Source: Novosphingobium piscinae
Lineage (GTDB): Bacteria; Pseudomonadota; Alphaproteobacteria; Sphingomonadales; Sphingomonadaceae
DNA: 64,000 nucleotides
Reading direction: 5' to 3'
Assembly: GCF_014230355.1 (NCBI RefSeq)
Contig: NZ_JACLAX010000001.1
Coordinates: forward strand, 62,001-126,000
The notes under the pieces were generated by a model that saw only the letters and a program-made list of their open reading frames with translations, did no database searches and was not told where the DNA came from. Below, piece after piece: positions 1-8,130 of the stretch (position 1 is its first letter; every line of letters starts with the position of its first letter). The position numbers and the translations under genes are program-made.

Positions 1-1
1 T

Positions 2-1183
2 GGCGGACCGACCACGCCGTTGGTGTTCCGCAATTTCGGGCGCAAGATCGATTCAGTGTATGGCGAGCTCTACGTCCCGCTGTTCGGGCCAGACAACGCC
101 GTGCCCGGCTTCCAGAAGCTCGAGGTCAATGCCGCGGTCCGGCACGACAAGTACAGCGATGTCGGCGGGACCACGAATCCCAAGTTCGGGGTCAACTGGA
201 TGCCGGTCGACGGACTCAAGCTCCGCGGCAGCTACGGCACGTCGTTCCGCGCGCCGACCATCCCCGAGATCTACGGCAATTCCAACAACCTGTTCGTGCA
301 GAACTACTCGGTACCCGCGGGCGGCACCCTGATCGGCGTTGCGCTGTCGGGCCAGAACCTGGGACTCAAGCCCGAAACCGCCACGACCTGGTCGGTCGGC
401 GCCGATTTCACCCCGGTGAGCGGCCTCAACCTCGGGCTCACCTACTGGGACGTGAACTACAGGAACCAGGTCATCGCCAACCTCTCGAACCTGGCGATCC
501 TCGGCGACCTGCCGTTCTATGCCGGCACCAACGTGGTGTTCCAGGGTGCTGCGGCGGCCACCCAGGTGCAGAACTACATCAACGCCGGGATCGGCGTGGT
601 CGGCGCCCTGCCAGGGGGCAGTGCGGCCAATGTCACGCTGTTTGTCGACGGCCGTGGCCAGAACCTCGGGGCTTCGCGCACCCGCGGCTTCGACTTCACC
701 GCCGATTATGCGCTGACGCTCGGCAACGGTGACCGGCTTGGCGTGCTGGTCGGCGGGACCTATCTGACCAGCTATCGGATCTCGGTCGCGCCCAGTGCGC
801 CGCTGGTCGACCGGCTCAACACGATCTTCAACCCGCTGCGCTTCAAGGTGCGCAGCGTTGTGACCTGGGATCATGGTCCGGTCAGCGCGCGGCTGCAGTG
901 GATCCACGTCAACGGCTATCGCAACATCGCAGCCAGCCCGGTGCAGCAGGTGCGCGCCTACAATCCGGTCGATTTCTCGGTCAACTGGCGGATCGGCGAT
1001 CGCAGTGCCGCAGGCTTCTTCGAAAAGGGCATCACCCTTGGCCTGGAAGTGCGCAACCTGTTGAACGAGCGGCCGCCTTACGTGAACATCTCGCCCAGCG
1101 GGAACGGCAGCGGCGGTTACGATGCCACCGCGGCCGACCCGACCGGCCGGCTGTTCGCCGCCACGGTGCGCAAGGCGTTCTGA
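2..1183 (+). CDS. TonB-dependent receptor, C-terminal part (5' end outside window)
   Basis: This is the C-terminal part of an outer-membrane beta-barrel that imports a substrate using TonB/ExbBD energy. The reading frame is open from base 2, so the signal peptide and plug domain lie upstream of the window. What is visible is barrel: repeated alternating strands, the sphingomonad-typical stretch with RHDKYSDVGG, NPKFGVNW and GTSFRAPTIPE, then LKPETATTWSVGADF, and a C-terminal strand ending in Phe (TVRKAF) for BAM recognition. These motifs match the receptor at 53471-56326, so the two belong to the same subfamily. The stop codon overlaps the start of the following hydrolase (TGATG at 1181-1185), so the two proteins are probably co-translated. 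The substrate cannot be told from this portion. Confidence 0.9.
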   Translation, partial: GGPTTPLVFRNFGRKIDSVYGELYVPLFGPDNAVPGFQKLEVNAAVRHDKYSDVGGTTNPKFGVNWMPVDGLKLRGSYGTSFRAPTIPEIYGNSNNLFVQNYSVPAGGTLIGVALSGQNLGLKPETATTWSVGADFTPVSGLNLGLTYWDVNYRNQVIANLSNLAILGDLPFYAGTNVVFQGAAAATQVQNYINAGIGVVGALPGGSAANVTLFVDGRGQNLGASRTRGFDFTADYALTLGNGDRLGVLVGGTYLTSYRISVAPSAPLVDRLNTIFNPLRFKVRSVVTWDHGPVSARLQWIHVNGYRNIAASPVQQVRAYNPVDFSVNWRIGDRSAAGFFEKGITLGLEVRNLLNERPPYVNISPSGNGSGGYDATAADPTGRLFAATVRKAF

Positions 1184-3030
1184 TGCGCTGGCTGGCCGCC
1201 GGGCTGGCCGCCGCGTTGGCCGTGGCGGGAACCGGGGTGGCGGGTCAGGCCGTCCCGGTGCCGCCGCCGACCCTGACCCCGGCCGAGGTCCCCGCCTCGT
1301 TCGGGCACTACCAGCCGCCTCGGCGCTACCATGAACAGGTCACCCACTCGTTCTATGTGACGTTGCGCGACGGCACCCGGGTCGCCATGCTGGTCGCCCG
1401 CCCGGCGCAGGGCGGGCAGCCGGTCGAAGATCGGTTTCCGGTCATCTGGCATCACTCGCTGAGCGCCACCCAGCAGCCTGCCGACGGTGTCGGCTCGCGG
1501 GCGGCCGGCTTCGTGACCATGCCCAACCTGACCGACCACGGCTATGTCGTGGTCCAGGTGGCGCGGCGCGGCAACGGCCAGTCGTTCGGCACGATGCGCG
1601 GCTACCATGACCGCAACGAGGCGCACGATGCCTATGAGCTGATCGAGTGGCTGGCGCGTCAGCCCTGGTCCAACGGCAACGTCGGCCAGTATGGCTGCTC
1701 GAACACGGGCGATGCCGCGGCCCATGCCATGTCGGTCAACGCCCCGCATCTCAAGGCCGTGTTCGCCGGGTGCTTCTCCTGGAACAAGTACGACGCGATG
1801 CGGCGCGGCGGGATTTTTGCGCAATGGGGCACAGGACCTACCCGCACGATCGCGCAGGACATGGCGGTCCGCCCGGTCGACAGCGATCCCGACAAGGTTC
1901 TGCTGCGCCTGGCGGCCGAGCAGCACCAGCGTGCGGTCCCGCTGTTCGAGGTGTGGAAGGCCCTGCCCTATCGCGACAGTTTCTCACCCCAGCTCCAGAG
2001 CCCGTTCTGGGCCGAGGGCAGCGCTTCCAGCTACCGCCCGCAGATGGTCCAGGGCGGGGTGCCGCTTTATGTGGTCGGCGGCTGGCGCGATGAGTTGCGC
2101 GACCAGGGTCTGATCGCCCAGGCCAACATTCCCGGCGCGCGAATCCTGATCGGGGACTGGCTGCACTGCGAGAATGACGGCTTTGCCCTGGTCGAGGAGG
2201 CCCACCGCTTTTTTGACCGGCACCTCAAGGGGATCGACACCGGGATCGATCGGGACGATCCCATCCATTACGTCGTGGTCGGCCCGAACGCCTGGCGCTC
2301 CAGCAAGGTCTGGCCGTTGCCCGATGCCCGTCCGACCCCGTTTGCCCTGACCGCGCGGGGACTGGTGGAAGGAGTCTTCACCGGTGCGGCGCTGCGACGC
2401 GACTTCGCGGTCGACTATGCGGTGAACTGCGAGAAGAGCGGCTTCGGGCCGACGATGCAACCATGCCACAACCCCGGCAACGGCTGGTCGATCGCCGGCC
2501 CGCCGCTGACCGCCGCCGCCGAGTACACCGGCCATGGGGTCGCCGACCTGTGGATCGCCGCGGACACGCCCGATGCCAACCTGTTCCTCTATGTCGAGGA
2601 CGTCGCGCCCGACGGCACGGTGCGGGTGATCACCGAAGGGCGGCTCAAGGCGAGCCTGCGCCGCACCGCCGAGGCGCCCTGGATCCTGCCCGGGGGCTAT
2701 CCCTGGCACCGCGCCTTCGCCGAGGATGCGCAGCCGCTCCAGCCCGGCCAGCCGGCGCGGTTACAGTTCGATCTGATGCCGACCAGCTGGACATTCCAGC
2801 CGGGCCACCGTGTGCAGCTCACTCTGGCTGGCTCGGACTGGCGCGAGCGGGCGCGTGATCCGCAGGCCCAGCCGCGGACCATCACCATCCTCAGCGACCG
2901 TGACCATCCCTCTTCAGTGGTGCTGCCGCTGATTCGTCAGGGGGGCAGCGGGGCCGGCCGGCCGGTCGCGACCCTGCGCCGAGCACAGCCTGTGACCGCC
3001 GCCGATCAGAGTGCCCGCGTGACCAGGTAA
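1183..3030 (+). CDS. CocE/NonD (S15, X-Pro dipeptidyl-peptidase type) exported hydrolase
   Basis: This is a 615-residue alpha/beta hydrolase of the CocE/S15 family, which cleaves esters, amides or beta-lactams. The start at 1183 is chosen because it overlaps the receptor stop and opens directly into a hydrophobic signal peptide (residues 1-22). The nucleophile elbow reads GCSNTG, with Ser173. The family Asp and His are suggested by VGGWRDE and GDWLHCENDG. A C-terminal jelly-roll domain of PepX_C type follows (PTSWTFQPGHRVQLTLAGSDW region). The likely location is the periplasm or the cell surface. Coupling to a TonB receptor suggests that it processes the imported ligand, but the substrate is unknown. 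The last 25 bases overlap the convergent permease gene. Confidence 0.88.
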   Translation: MRWLAAGLAAALAVAGTGVAGQAVPVPPPTLTPAEVPASFGHYQPPRRYHEQVTHSFYVTLRDGTRVAMLVARPAQGGQPVEDRFPVIWHHSLSATQQPADGVGSRAAGFVTMPNLTDHGYVVVQVARRGNGQSFGTMRGYHDRNEAHDAYELIEWLARQPWSNGNVGQYGCSNTGDAAAHAMSVNAPHLKAVFAGCFSWNKYDAMRRGGIFAQWGTGPTRTIAQDMAVRPVDSDPDKVLLRLAAEQHQRAVPLFEVWKALPYRDSFSPQLQSPFWAEGSASSYRPQMVQGGVPLYVVGGWRDELRDQGLIAQANIPGARILIGDWLHCENDGFALVEEAHRFFDRHLKGIDTGIDRDDPIHYVVVGPNAWRSSKVWPLPDARPTPFALTARGLVEGVFTGAALRRDFAVDYAVNCEKSGFGPTMQPCHNPGNGWSIAGPPLTAAAEYTGHGVADLWIAADTPDANLFLYVEDVAPDGTVRVITEGRLKASLRRTAEAPWILPGGYPWHRAFAEDAQPLQPGQPARLQFDLMPTSWTFQPGHRVQLTLAGSDWRERARDPQAQPRTITILSDRDHPSSVVLPLIRQGGSGAGRPVATLRRAQPVTAADQSARVTR

Positions 3031-3782
3031 AGCCCGAGCCCGAACATCAGCCAGTAGATCAGCGTGTAGAAGCGTTCCCCCGGCATCCGCCGGACGAGGT
3101 GGAGCGAGGCATAGGTGCTGACCATGGCCACCGGCAGCAGGGCGGCCGAGGTCAGCAGGACTTTCGGGGTGAGTGCCCCGAGCGTGACGAAGGCCGGTAC
3201 CTTGAGCCAGTTGATCACCGCGAACAGCACCGCGTTCGTGCCGACATAGCGGGTGTGCGGCAGCTGGCGCGGGGTAACCCACATCTGGAAGGGCGGCCCG
3301 CCAGCGTGCGCGACCTGGCTGGTGAAGCCGGTGAGCACCCCGAACAACAGTCCGACCCAGCCGGGCGAGCGCGAGGGCTCCAACAGGCGTTGGCCGCGTC
3401 CGGCCCACAGCCGCCGGGCGGCAAACAGGACGGACAGCGCGCCGATCAGTGCCGCCAGCAACGTGCCGTCAACGGTGCGGGCAAAAAGCCAGGCGAAAGC
3501 GATCCCGACGATTGCGCCCGGCAGCATCCAGGCGACGATCCAGCGGTCCCATTCATGCCGGAAAGCCCAGACGCTGACCGCATCCTGGGCGATCAGAATC
3601 GGCAGCAGGACCCCGGCGGCGACCACCGGCGGGAGTGCCAGCGCCACGATCGGGGTGGCCAGTGCGCCGAAACCGGTGAACCCGCCCTTGCTCATTCCGA
3701 GCACGACGACGGCGCAGAGGCAAGCCGCCCAGGTGAAGGGGTCCGCCAGATAGCCAATGCTGCTCCAGCCTGTTTCTGCCAC
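3006..3782 (-). CDS. TauE/SafE (TSUP) family membrane permease
   Basis: This is a 258-residue integral membrane protein with about eight hydrophobic segments. It has the TSUP features LGMSKGGFTGFGA near the N-terminus and the second-half repeat FGVLTGFTSQVAHAGGPPFQMW. TSUP proteins move sulfite, sulfonates, sulfoacetate or organic acids across the inner membrane. The start is GTG at 3782, preceded only by a weak purine stretch. The gene is divergent from xylX and convergent with, and slightly overlapping, the S15 hydrolase. Nothing nearby concerns sulfur, so the substrate cannot be inferred. Confidence 0.85.
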   Translation of the reverse strand: MAETGWSSIGYLADPFTWAACLCAVVVLGMSKGGFTGFGALATPIVALALPPVVAAGVLLPILIAQDAVSVWAFRHEWDRWIVAWMLPGAIVGIAFAWLFARTVDGTLLAALIGALSVLFAARRLWAGRGQRLLEPSRSPGWVGLLFGVLTGFTSQVAHAGGPPFQMWVTPRQLPHTRYVGTNAVLFAVINWLKVPAFVTLGALTPKVLLTSAALLPVAMVSTYASLHLVRRMPGERFYTLIYWLMFGLGLYLVTRAL

Positions 3783-3940
3783 CCGCGCCTTGACTCCGCC
3801 TGCGTCGCAGCCCCGGCCGCGCTTGCCACCTGTTTACGGGGCTACCGGCGCCAGTCCACCCCCGGGGACAGGCACGACGATGTTCCATGGCGACAGTTTC
3901 ACCGCCGCGCAGGCTTGATCTCTGGGGGATACATCCCTAC

Positions 3941-3954
3941 GTTAGCGCTATCAA
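3941..3954 (+). promoter_or_regulatory. Candidate LacI-family operator in front of xylX operon
   Basis: GTTAGCGCTATCAA contains the perfect 8-bp palindrome TAGCGCTA and lies 26 bases upstream of the xylX ATG. The same motif, in the same orientation relative to the gene it precedes, occurs before the sugar symporter (8026-8039) and the xylulokinase (15232-15245 on the minus strand). The CG-centred palindrome is typical of LacI-family operators. The regulator at 6851-7903 is the obvious candidate to bind it. The TATCAA end may double as a -10 element. Confidence 0.65.
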
Positions 3955-3979
3955 TCAAAGGGCCTTGGGGGATGCGGAT

Positions 3980-5104
3980 ATGGGTGTGGGCCTGACGGCT
4001 TGCCTTCCTCGTGACTACGGGAACGGAACGTTCGTCGGCCGCGCGCAGGCCCCCGACGGGCCTCACGTGATCGTCCTTGTCGGCGGCGAGATCCGCGATA
4101 TCACCGCGGTGGCCAGCACCGTGTCCGGCGCCCTGGCGCGGCGTGCGCTGGCAGGTGGGTCGGTCCTTGGCCCGATCGAGCAGGGGCTGCCTGACGGCTG
4201 GACTCTGCTCTCGCCGATCGACCTGCAGTGCGTGAAGGCCTGCGGCGTGACCTTCGCGGTCAGCGCCATCGAGCGTGTGATCGAAGAGCGCGCCCGTGGC
4301 GATGCCGCCGCCGCTGCGACGCTGCGCGGCCAGCTTGAAGCCACCATCGGTGCCGGGATCCGCGCCGTGGTCCCGGGGAGTGCCGAGGCCCTGGCGCTCA
4401 AGCAGGCGCTGATCGCCGAGGGCATGTGGTCGCAGTATCTCGAGGTTGCGATCGGTCCCGATGCCGAAGTCTTTTCGAAGGCCCCGGTCCTCTCCAGCGT
4501 GGGTTACGGGGCCCTGATCGGGGTCCGCTCTGACTCGAGCTGGAACAACCCCGAACCCGAAATCGTGCTGGTGGTCGATCCGGTCGGCGAGGTGGTCGGT
4601 GCCACTCTCGGCAACGACGTCAATCTGCGCGACATCGAGGGACGTTCCGCGCTGCTCCTGTCGAAGGCCAAGGACAATACTGCCTCCTGCGCGATCGGGC
4701 CTTTCATCCGCCTGTTTGACGCGGGTTTCGGGATCGACGACATCCGCAGCGCCGAGGTCGAGCTGGTGGTCGAGGGCCAGGACAACTTCCGCATGGAAGG
4801 AACGAACCGCATGACCGAGATCAGCCGAGACCCGCTTGACCTCGTCCACCAGACTCTCAGCGAGCATAGCTATCCCGATGGCTTCGTCCTGTTCTGCGGC
4901 ACCCTTTTCGCGCCCACCCAGGATCGCGACGAACCCGGCGGCGGCTTCACCCACAAGCGCGGTGATCGCGTCACGATCCGCTCGGAGCGGCTTGGCGCCC
5001 TCGTCAATGTGGTGACCACTTCGCGCGACGCACCGCCGTGGACCGAGGGCATCGGCGCCTTCATGCGCAATCTGACCGCGCGCGGTCTGGCTGATCTGGC
5101 ATGA
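3980..5104 (+). CDS. xylX: 2-keto-3-deoxyxylonate dehydratase (FAH-fold), Weimberg pathway
   Basis: This 374-residue FAH-fold enzyme closely matches Caulobacter XylX as I remember it. Shared stretches include LLSPIDLQCVKACGVTFAVS, ERVIEERARGD, NNPEPE, GNDVNLRDIEGRSALL and SKAKDNTASCAIGPF. XylX dehydrates 2-keto-3-deoxyxylonate (2-keto-3-deoxyarabinonate) to alpha-ketoglutarate semialdehyde. The two Glu of NNPEPE and the Asp of GNDVNLRD are the likely metal ligands. An upstream in-frame start exists at 3887. I chose 3980 because it follows a G-rich ribosome site, matches the XylX N-terminus (MGV...) and puts the operator upstream of the gene rather than inside it. The stop overlaps the next start (ATGA), so the three xyl genes form an operon. 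The matching enzyme for L-arabinose-derived keto-acid cannot be excluded. Confidence 0.9.
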   Translation: MGVGLTACLPRDYGNGTFVGRAQAPDGPHVIVLVGGEIRDITAVASTVSGALARRALAGGSVLGPIEQGLPDGWTLLSPIDLQCVKACGVTFAVSAIERVIEERARGDAAAAATLRGQLEATIGAGIRAVVPGSAEALALKQALIAEGMWSQYLEVAIGPDAEVFSKAPVLSSVGYGALIGVRSDSSWNNPEPEIVLVVDPVGEVVGATLGNDVNLRDIEGRSALLLSKAKDNTASCAIGPFIRLFDAGFGIDDIRSAEVELVVEGQDNFRMEGTNRMTEISRDPLDLVHQTLSEHSYPDGFVLFCGTLFAPTQDRDEPGGGFTHKRGDRVTIRSERLGALVNVVTTSRDAPPWTEGIGAFMRNLTARGLADLA

Positions 5105-5934
5105 CGGTCGTGACACCACTCCCATCGCCGCAGGACCCCGCTGCGATGCCTGGAGCCGATGTTCCCGGCAGCGCCATTCTGTCGGCCAGCTATCCCAGTC
5201 TTGTGGGCAAGCGCGTCATCATCACGGGCGGAGCCAGCGGAATCGGCGAGGGGATCGTCGCCGCCTTTGCCCAGCAGGGCGCGCGGGTGGGGTTCGTCGA
5301 CATCCAGGCCGAACCCGCCGAGCGGCTGGTTCGCGCTCTGGGCGAGGTCGCGCATGAACCGGTGTTCCATCGCCAGGACGTGGCCGACTGCGACGGTCTG
5401 ACCAGCGCCATGGCCACACTGGTCGAGACGCTCGGGGGGTGCGACGTGCTGGTCAACAATGCCGCCAGCGACGATCGCCACGCGCTCGATGCCGTGACTC
5501 CGGCCTACTGGGATGAGCGGCTGGCTGTGAACCTCAAGCACAAGTTCTTCGCCTCTCAGGCGGTCTGGCCGGCGATGAAGGCGCAGGGCGGCGGGGTGAT
5601 CCTCAACCTCGGCTCGATCTCGTGGCATCTCGGGCTCGACGAGCTGGCGCTTTACCAGATCGCCAAGGCCGGGGTAGAAGGCCTGACCCGCAGCCTCGCG
5701 CGCGAGCTCGGTCCATTCAACATCCGGGTCAACACGATCATTCCTGGCAACGTCCAGACCGAGCGACAGATGCGTTGGTACACCCCCGAAGGCGAGGCCG
5801 AGATCGTCGCGGCGCAGTGCCTCAAGGGCCGGCTGCAGCCGGCAGACATCGCCGCCATGGCGCTGTTCCTCGCTTCGGACGAGGCGCGGTTCTGCACGGG
5901 CCATGAGTACTGGGTCGATGGGGGCTGGCGATGA
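5101..5934 (+). CDS. xylB: D-xylose 1-dehydrogenase (SDR family)
   Basis: This 277-residue short-chain dehydrogenase oxidises D-xylose to xylonolactone with NAD. It has TGGASGIG (residues 42-49), VNNAASDDRH and the catalytic set Ser172-Tyr185-Lys189. Long matches to Caulobacter XylB include GSISWHLGL, PGNVQTERQ, WYTPEGEAEIVAAQCLKGR and CTGHEYWVDGGWR. The N-terminus runs about 30 residues longer than the Caulobacter protein, so an internal Met at base 5146 could be the real start. The ATGA overlap with xylX favours 5101. The next gene also overlaps by ATGA. The symbol follows Caulobacter usage, where xylB is the dehydrogenase and not the xylulokinase at 13614-15062. Confidence 0.9.
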   Translation: MTVVTPLPSPQDPAAMPGADVPGSAILSASYPSLVGKRVIITGGASGIGEGIVAAFAQQGARVGFVDIQAEPAERLVRALGEVAHEPVFHRQDVADCDGLTSAMATLVETLGGCDVLVNNAASDDRHALDAVTPAYWDERLAVNLKHKFFASQAVWPAMKAQGGGVILNLGSISWHLGLDELALYQIAKAGVEGLTRSLARELGPFNIRVNTIIPGNVQTERQMRWYTPEGEAEIVAAQCLKGRLQPADIAAMALFLASDEARFCTGHEYWVDGGWR

Positions 5935-6830
5935 GCGGTAGCGTCGTGACCGGGCCGGTCGAACGGGCGCTGGCGCTCGCCTGCACGCTGGGCGAGGGTC
6001 CGGTGTGGGATCCAGAGCGCGCCTGCCTGTGGTTCACCGACATCAAGCAGCACACGATCCACCGGTTTGATCCGGCGACCGGCGAACATCGCCGCCATGT
6101 CGTGCCCGATCAGGTCGGCTGGGTCTTGCCGGCGCGCGATGGCGGGCTGCTGGCGGGGCTGAAGGACGGGGTGCACCGGTTCGATCCTGCGACCGGCCTG
6201 TGCGCAAACCGGGTCCCGATTCCCGGCGAGCCGGCCGGGAACCGGCTCAACGATGCCTGCGTCGACCGCCGCGGGCGGGTCTACTTCGGCTCGATGGACG
6301 ATGCCGAGAGTGCGCCCAGCGGGCGCTTCTACCGTGCGGCGGGCGCGGCCATCGCACCCTTCGGCCCGGCAGACCTGTGTATCACCAATGGCCCGGCCAT
6401 CGCCCCCGACGACAGCCGGATCTACTTTACCGACACGCTCGGCAAGACCATCCTGGTGGCTGATCTCGCCCTGGATGGCAGCCCCGGCCCCGCCCGGCTG
6501 TTCGTCGACGTCGCGCTTGACTTCCCCGAGGCCTATCCCGACGGGCCAGTCTGCGATGCCGAGGGCTGCGTCTGGACCGGTCTGTGGAACGGCTGGGGCG
6601 TGGCGCGCTATTCACCGGCGGGCGAGCTGCTCGAGCGGGTGAACCTGCCGGTCGCCAATGTCACCAAGCTGGCCTTCGGCGGGCCCGACCTGACCCGGGC
6701 CTATGTGACGACCGCGCGCAAGGGTCTCGACGCGGCGGCGCTGGCGGCGCAGCCCGCTGCCGGCGACCTGTTCGCCTTTACGGTCTCCGTTCCCGGGATC
6801 GCCACGGCGCCGGCCTCGTTCGGCAGCTGA
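5931..6830 (+). CDS. xylC: Xylonolactonase (SMP-30/gluconolactonase family)
   Basis: This 299-residue six-bladed beta-propeller of the SMP-30 family opens the lactone made by the preceding dehydrogenase to xylonate. The expected metal ligands are visible: Glu22 (LGEGPVWD), Asn106 (RLNDACVD), Asn152 (TNGPAI) and Asp203 (YPDGPVCD). It is the third gene of the xylX-xylB-xylC operon and starts in an ATGA overlap. Neither xylonate dehydratase (xylD) nor alpha-ketoglutarate semialdehyde dehydrogenase is present in the window, so those two Weimberg steps must be encoded elsewhere. L-arabinonolactone is an alternative substrate. Confidence 0.88.
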   Translation: MSGSVVTGPVERALALACTLGEGPVWDPERACLWFTDIKQHTIHRFDPATGEHRRHVVPDQVGWVLPARDGGLLAGLKDGVHRFDPATGLCANRVPIPGEPAGNRLNDACVDRRGRVYFGSMDDAESAPSGRFYRAAGAAIAPFGPADLCITNGPAIAPDDSRIYFTDTLGKTILVADLALDGSPGPARLFVDVALDFPEAYPDGPVCDAEGCVWTGLWNGWGVARYSPAGELLERVNLPVANVTKLAFGGPDLTRAYVTTARKGLDAAALAAQPAAGDLFAFTVSVPGIATAPASFGS

Positions 6831-6850
6831 GCCTCGCCGCCGGCGTCGGG

Positions 6851-7903
6851 TCAGCGCGGCGGTGGCCCGTCGGATTCGCGGCGGACCATTTCATAGTCCA
6901 GCATCGCCAGGCTGGGTTGGGACAGCTCGTCGTTACGCGCGGCGCGGATCTCCTGGATCAACAGCTGCAGCCCTGTCTCGGCCATCTGCCGGATCGGCTG
7001 GCGGATGGTTGTCAGTTCGGGCCAGATCGTCGATGCCAGAGCCGTATCGTCGAACCCGCAGACCGTCAGATCGCGCGGGACTTCGAGATGGTTGCGGTGG
7101 GCGGCGGCGATGCATCCCGCTGCCATGTCATCGTTGGAGGCGAAGATCGCGGTCGGCCGGCGGTCGAGGGCCAGCATCTCCATCGCGGCGTCGAGCCCCG
7201 AGCGGTAGGTGAACTGTCCCTGGCGGACCAGGGGCGCATCGACCTCGACCTGCGCCTCGGCCATCGCGTCGCGGAAGCCCGCTAGACGCAGCGCGCTGGC
7301 CGATTGCTGCGGATTGCCGATGATAAAGCCGATCCGGTTATGGCCCAGTCCGAGGATATGGCGGGTCATGTCGAAAGCCGCCTGGTAATCGTCGATCATC
7401 ACGACGCCGTGATGGGCCTCGGCCTGGCCCGGCCCGATCAGCACGGCATGGGCCCCAGCCCGGCGGAGCCGGGCCAGCAGTGCGGTATCGTCGCACAGTG
7501 GTGGCGGCAGCAAAAACCCGTCGACCGCGCTCTCGGTCAGCTTGGCGATCATCTTGGTCTGGTCCCGCTCGGGGTCGCAACGCTCGACCATCAGATGGGC
7601 GTCGTGGCGCGTCGCTGCGTCCATGCAGCCGATCAGCAGCTCGCTGAGGTAGGCCGCGGAGGGGTTGGAGTAGAGCAGGACGAGACGCAGCTGGGTTGCC
7701 CCCGCGAGGGTGCGCGCGGCGCGGTTCGGGGAATAGTTCAGCTGGCGGATCGCCGCTTCGACCGCCTTGCGGGTCTCCTCGCGAACCCCGGCGCCGCCGT
7801 TCACCACGCGGCTGACCGTCATCGGCGAACAGTCCGCCAACCGCGCGACATCATTGACGGTCGGGCGCCCTGACTGGCGGCGGCGGCTGCGGTTGTCGAT
7901 CAT
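6851..7903 (-). CDS. LacI-family transcriptional regulator, probable pentose repressor
   Basis: This 350-residue regulator has an N-terminal LacI helix-turn-helix (PTVNDVARLADCSPMTVSRV, about residues 13-35) and a periplasmic-binding-protein-like sensor domain (DGFLLPP, ASNDDMAAG, CGFDDTALAS). I chose the ATG at 7903 because GGGGAGAA lies about ten bases upstream; an in-frame start at 7957 has no such site. The gene sits between the xylX operon (convergent) and the sugar symporter (divergent). Three operator-like palindromes flank pentose genes, so it is the likely xylose- or xylonate-responsive repressor, comparable to Caulobacter XylR. The ligand is inferred from context only. Confidence 0.85.
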   Translation of the reverse strand: MIDNRSRRRQSGRPTVNDVARLADCSPMTVSRVVNGGAGVREETRKAVEAAIRQLNYSPNRAARTLAGATQLRLVLLYSNPSAAYLSELLIGCMDAATRHDAHLMVERCDPERDQTKMIAKLTESAVDGFLLPPPLCDDTALLARLRRAGAHAVLIGPGQAEAHHGVVMIDDYQAAFDMTRHILGLGHNRIGFIIGNPQQSASALRLAGFRDAMAEAQVEVDAPLVRQGQFTYRSGLDAAMEMLALDRRPTAIFASNDDMAAGCIAAAHRNHLEVPRDLTVCGFDDTALASTIWPELTTIRQPIRQMAETGLQLLIQEIRAARNDELSQPSLAMLDYEMVRRESDGPPPR

Positions 7904-8025
7904 GTCGCGGGTTCTCCCCCTGGCCGCGTTCCTGCGTCCACCTTGCGCGGTTGGCAAGCGCCATTGTGAATAAAGCAGACTTAACCGCAGTTCCCGCTTG
8001 CGCCAACGCGACCAGGCGATACAAA

Positions 8026-8039
8026 GATAGCGCTATCAA
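8026..8039 (+). promoter_or_regulatory. Candidate LacI-family operator in front of sugar symporter
   Basis: GATAGCGCTATC is a perfect 12-bp palindrome, followed by AA. It is the best-formed of the three copies. It lies in the regulator/symporter divergent gap, 91 bases before the symporter ATG and 122 bases before the regulator start, so it could control both genes and give autoregulation. No convincing -35 element was found at the right distance. Confidence 0.65.
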
Positions 8040-8130
8040 GTCGCGGTGGACTTGCGGGCGGACAATGATTCCGGCGTACTCTGAGACCTTCGGGACAGTC
8101 GGGGCGCGAACAACCAGGTGGGAGAGACTG

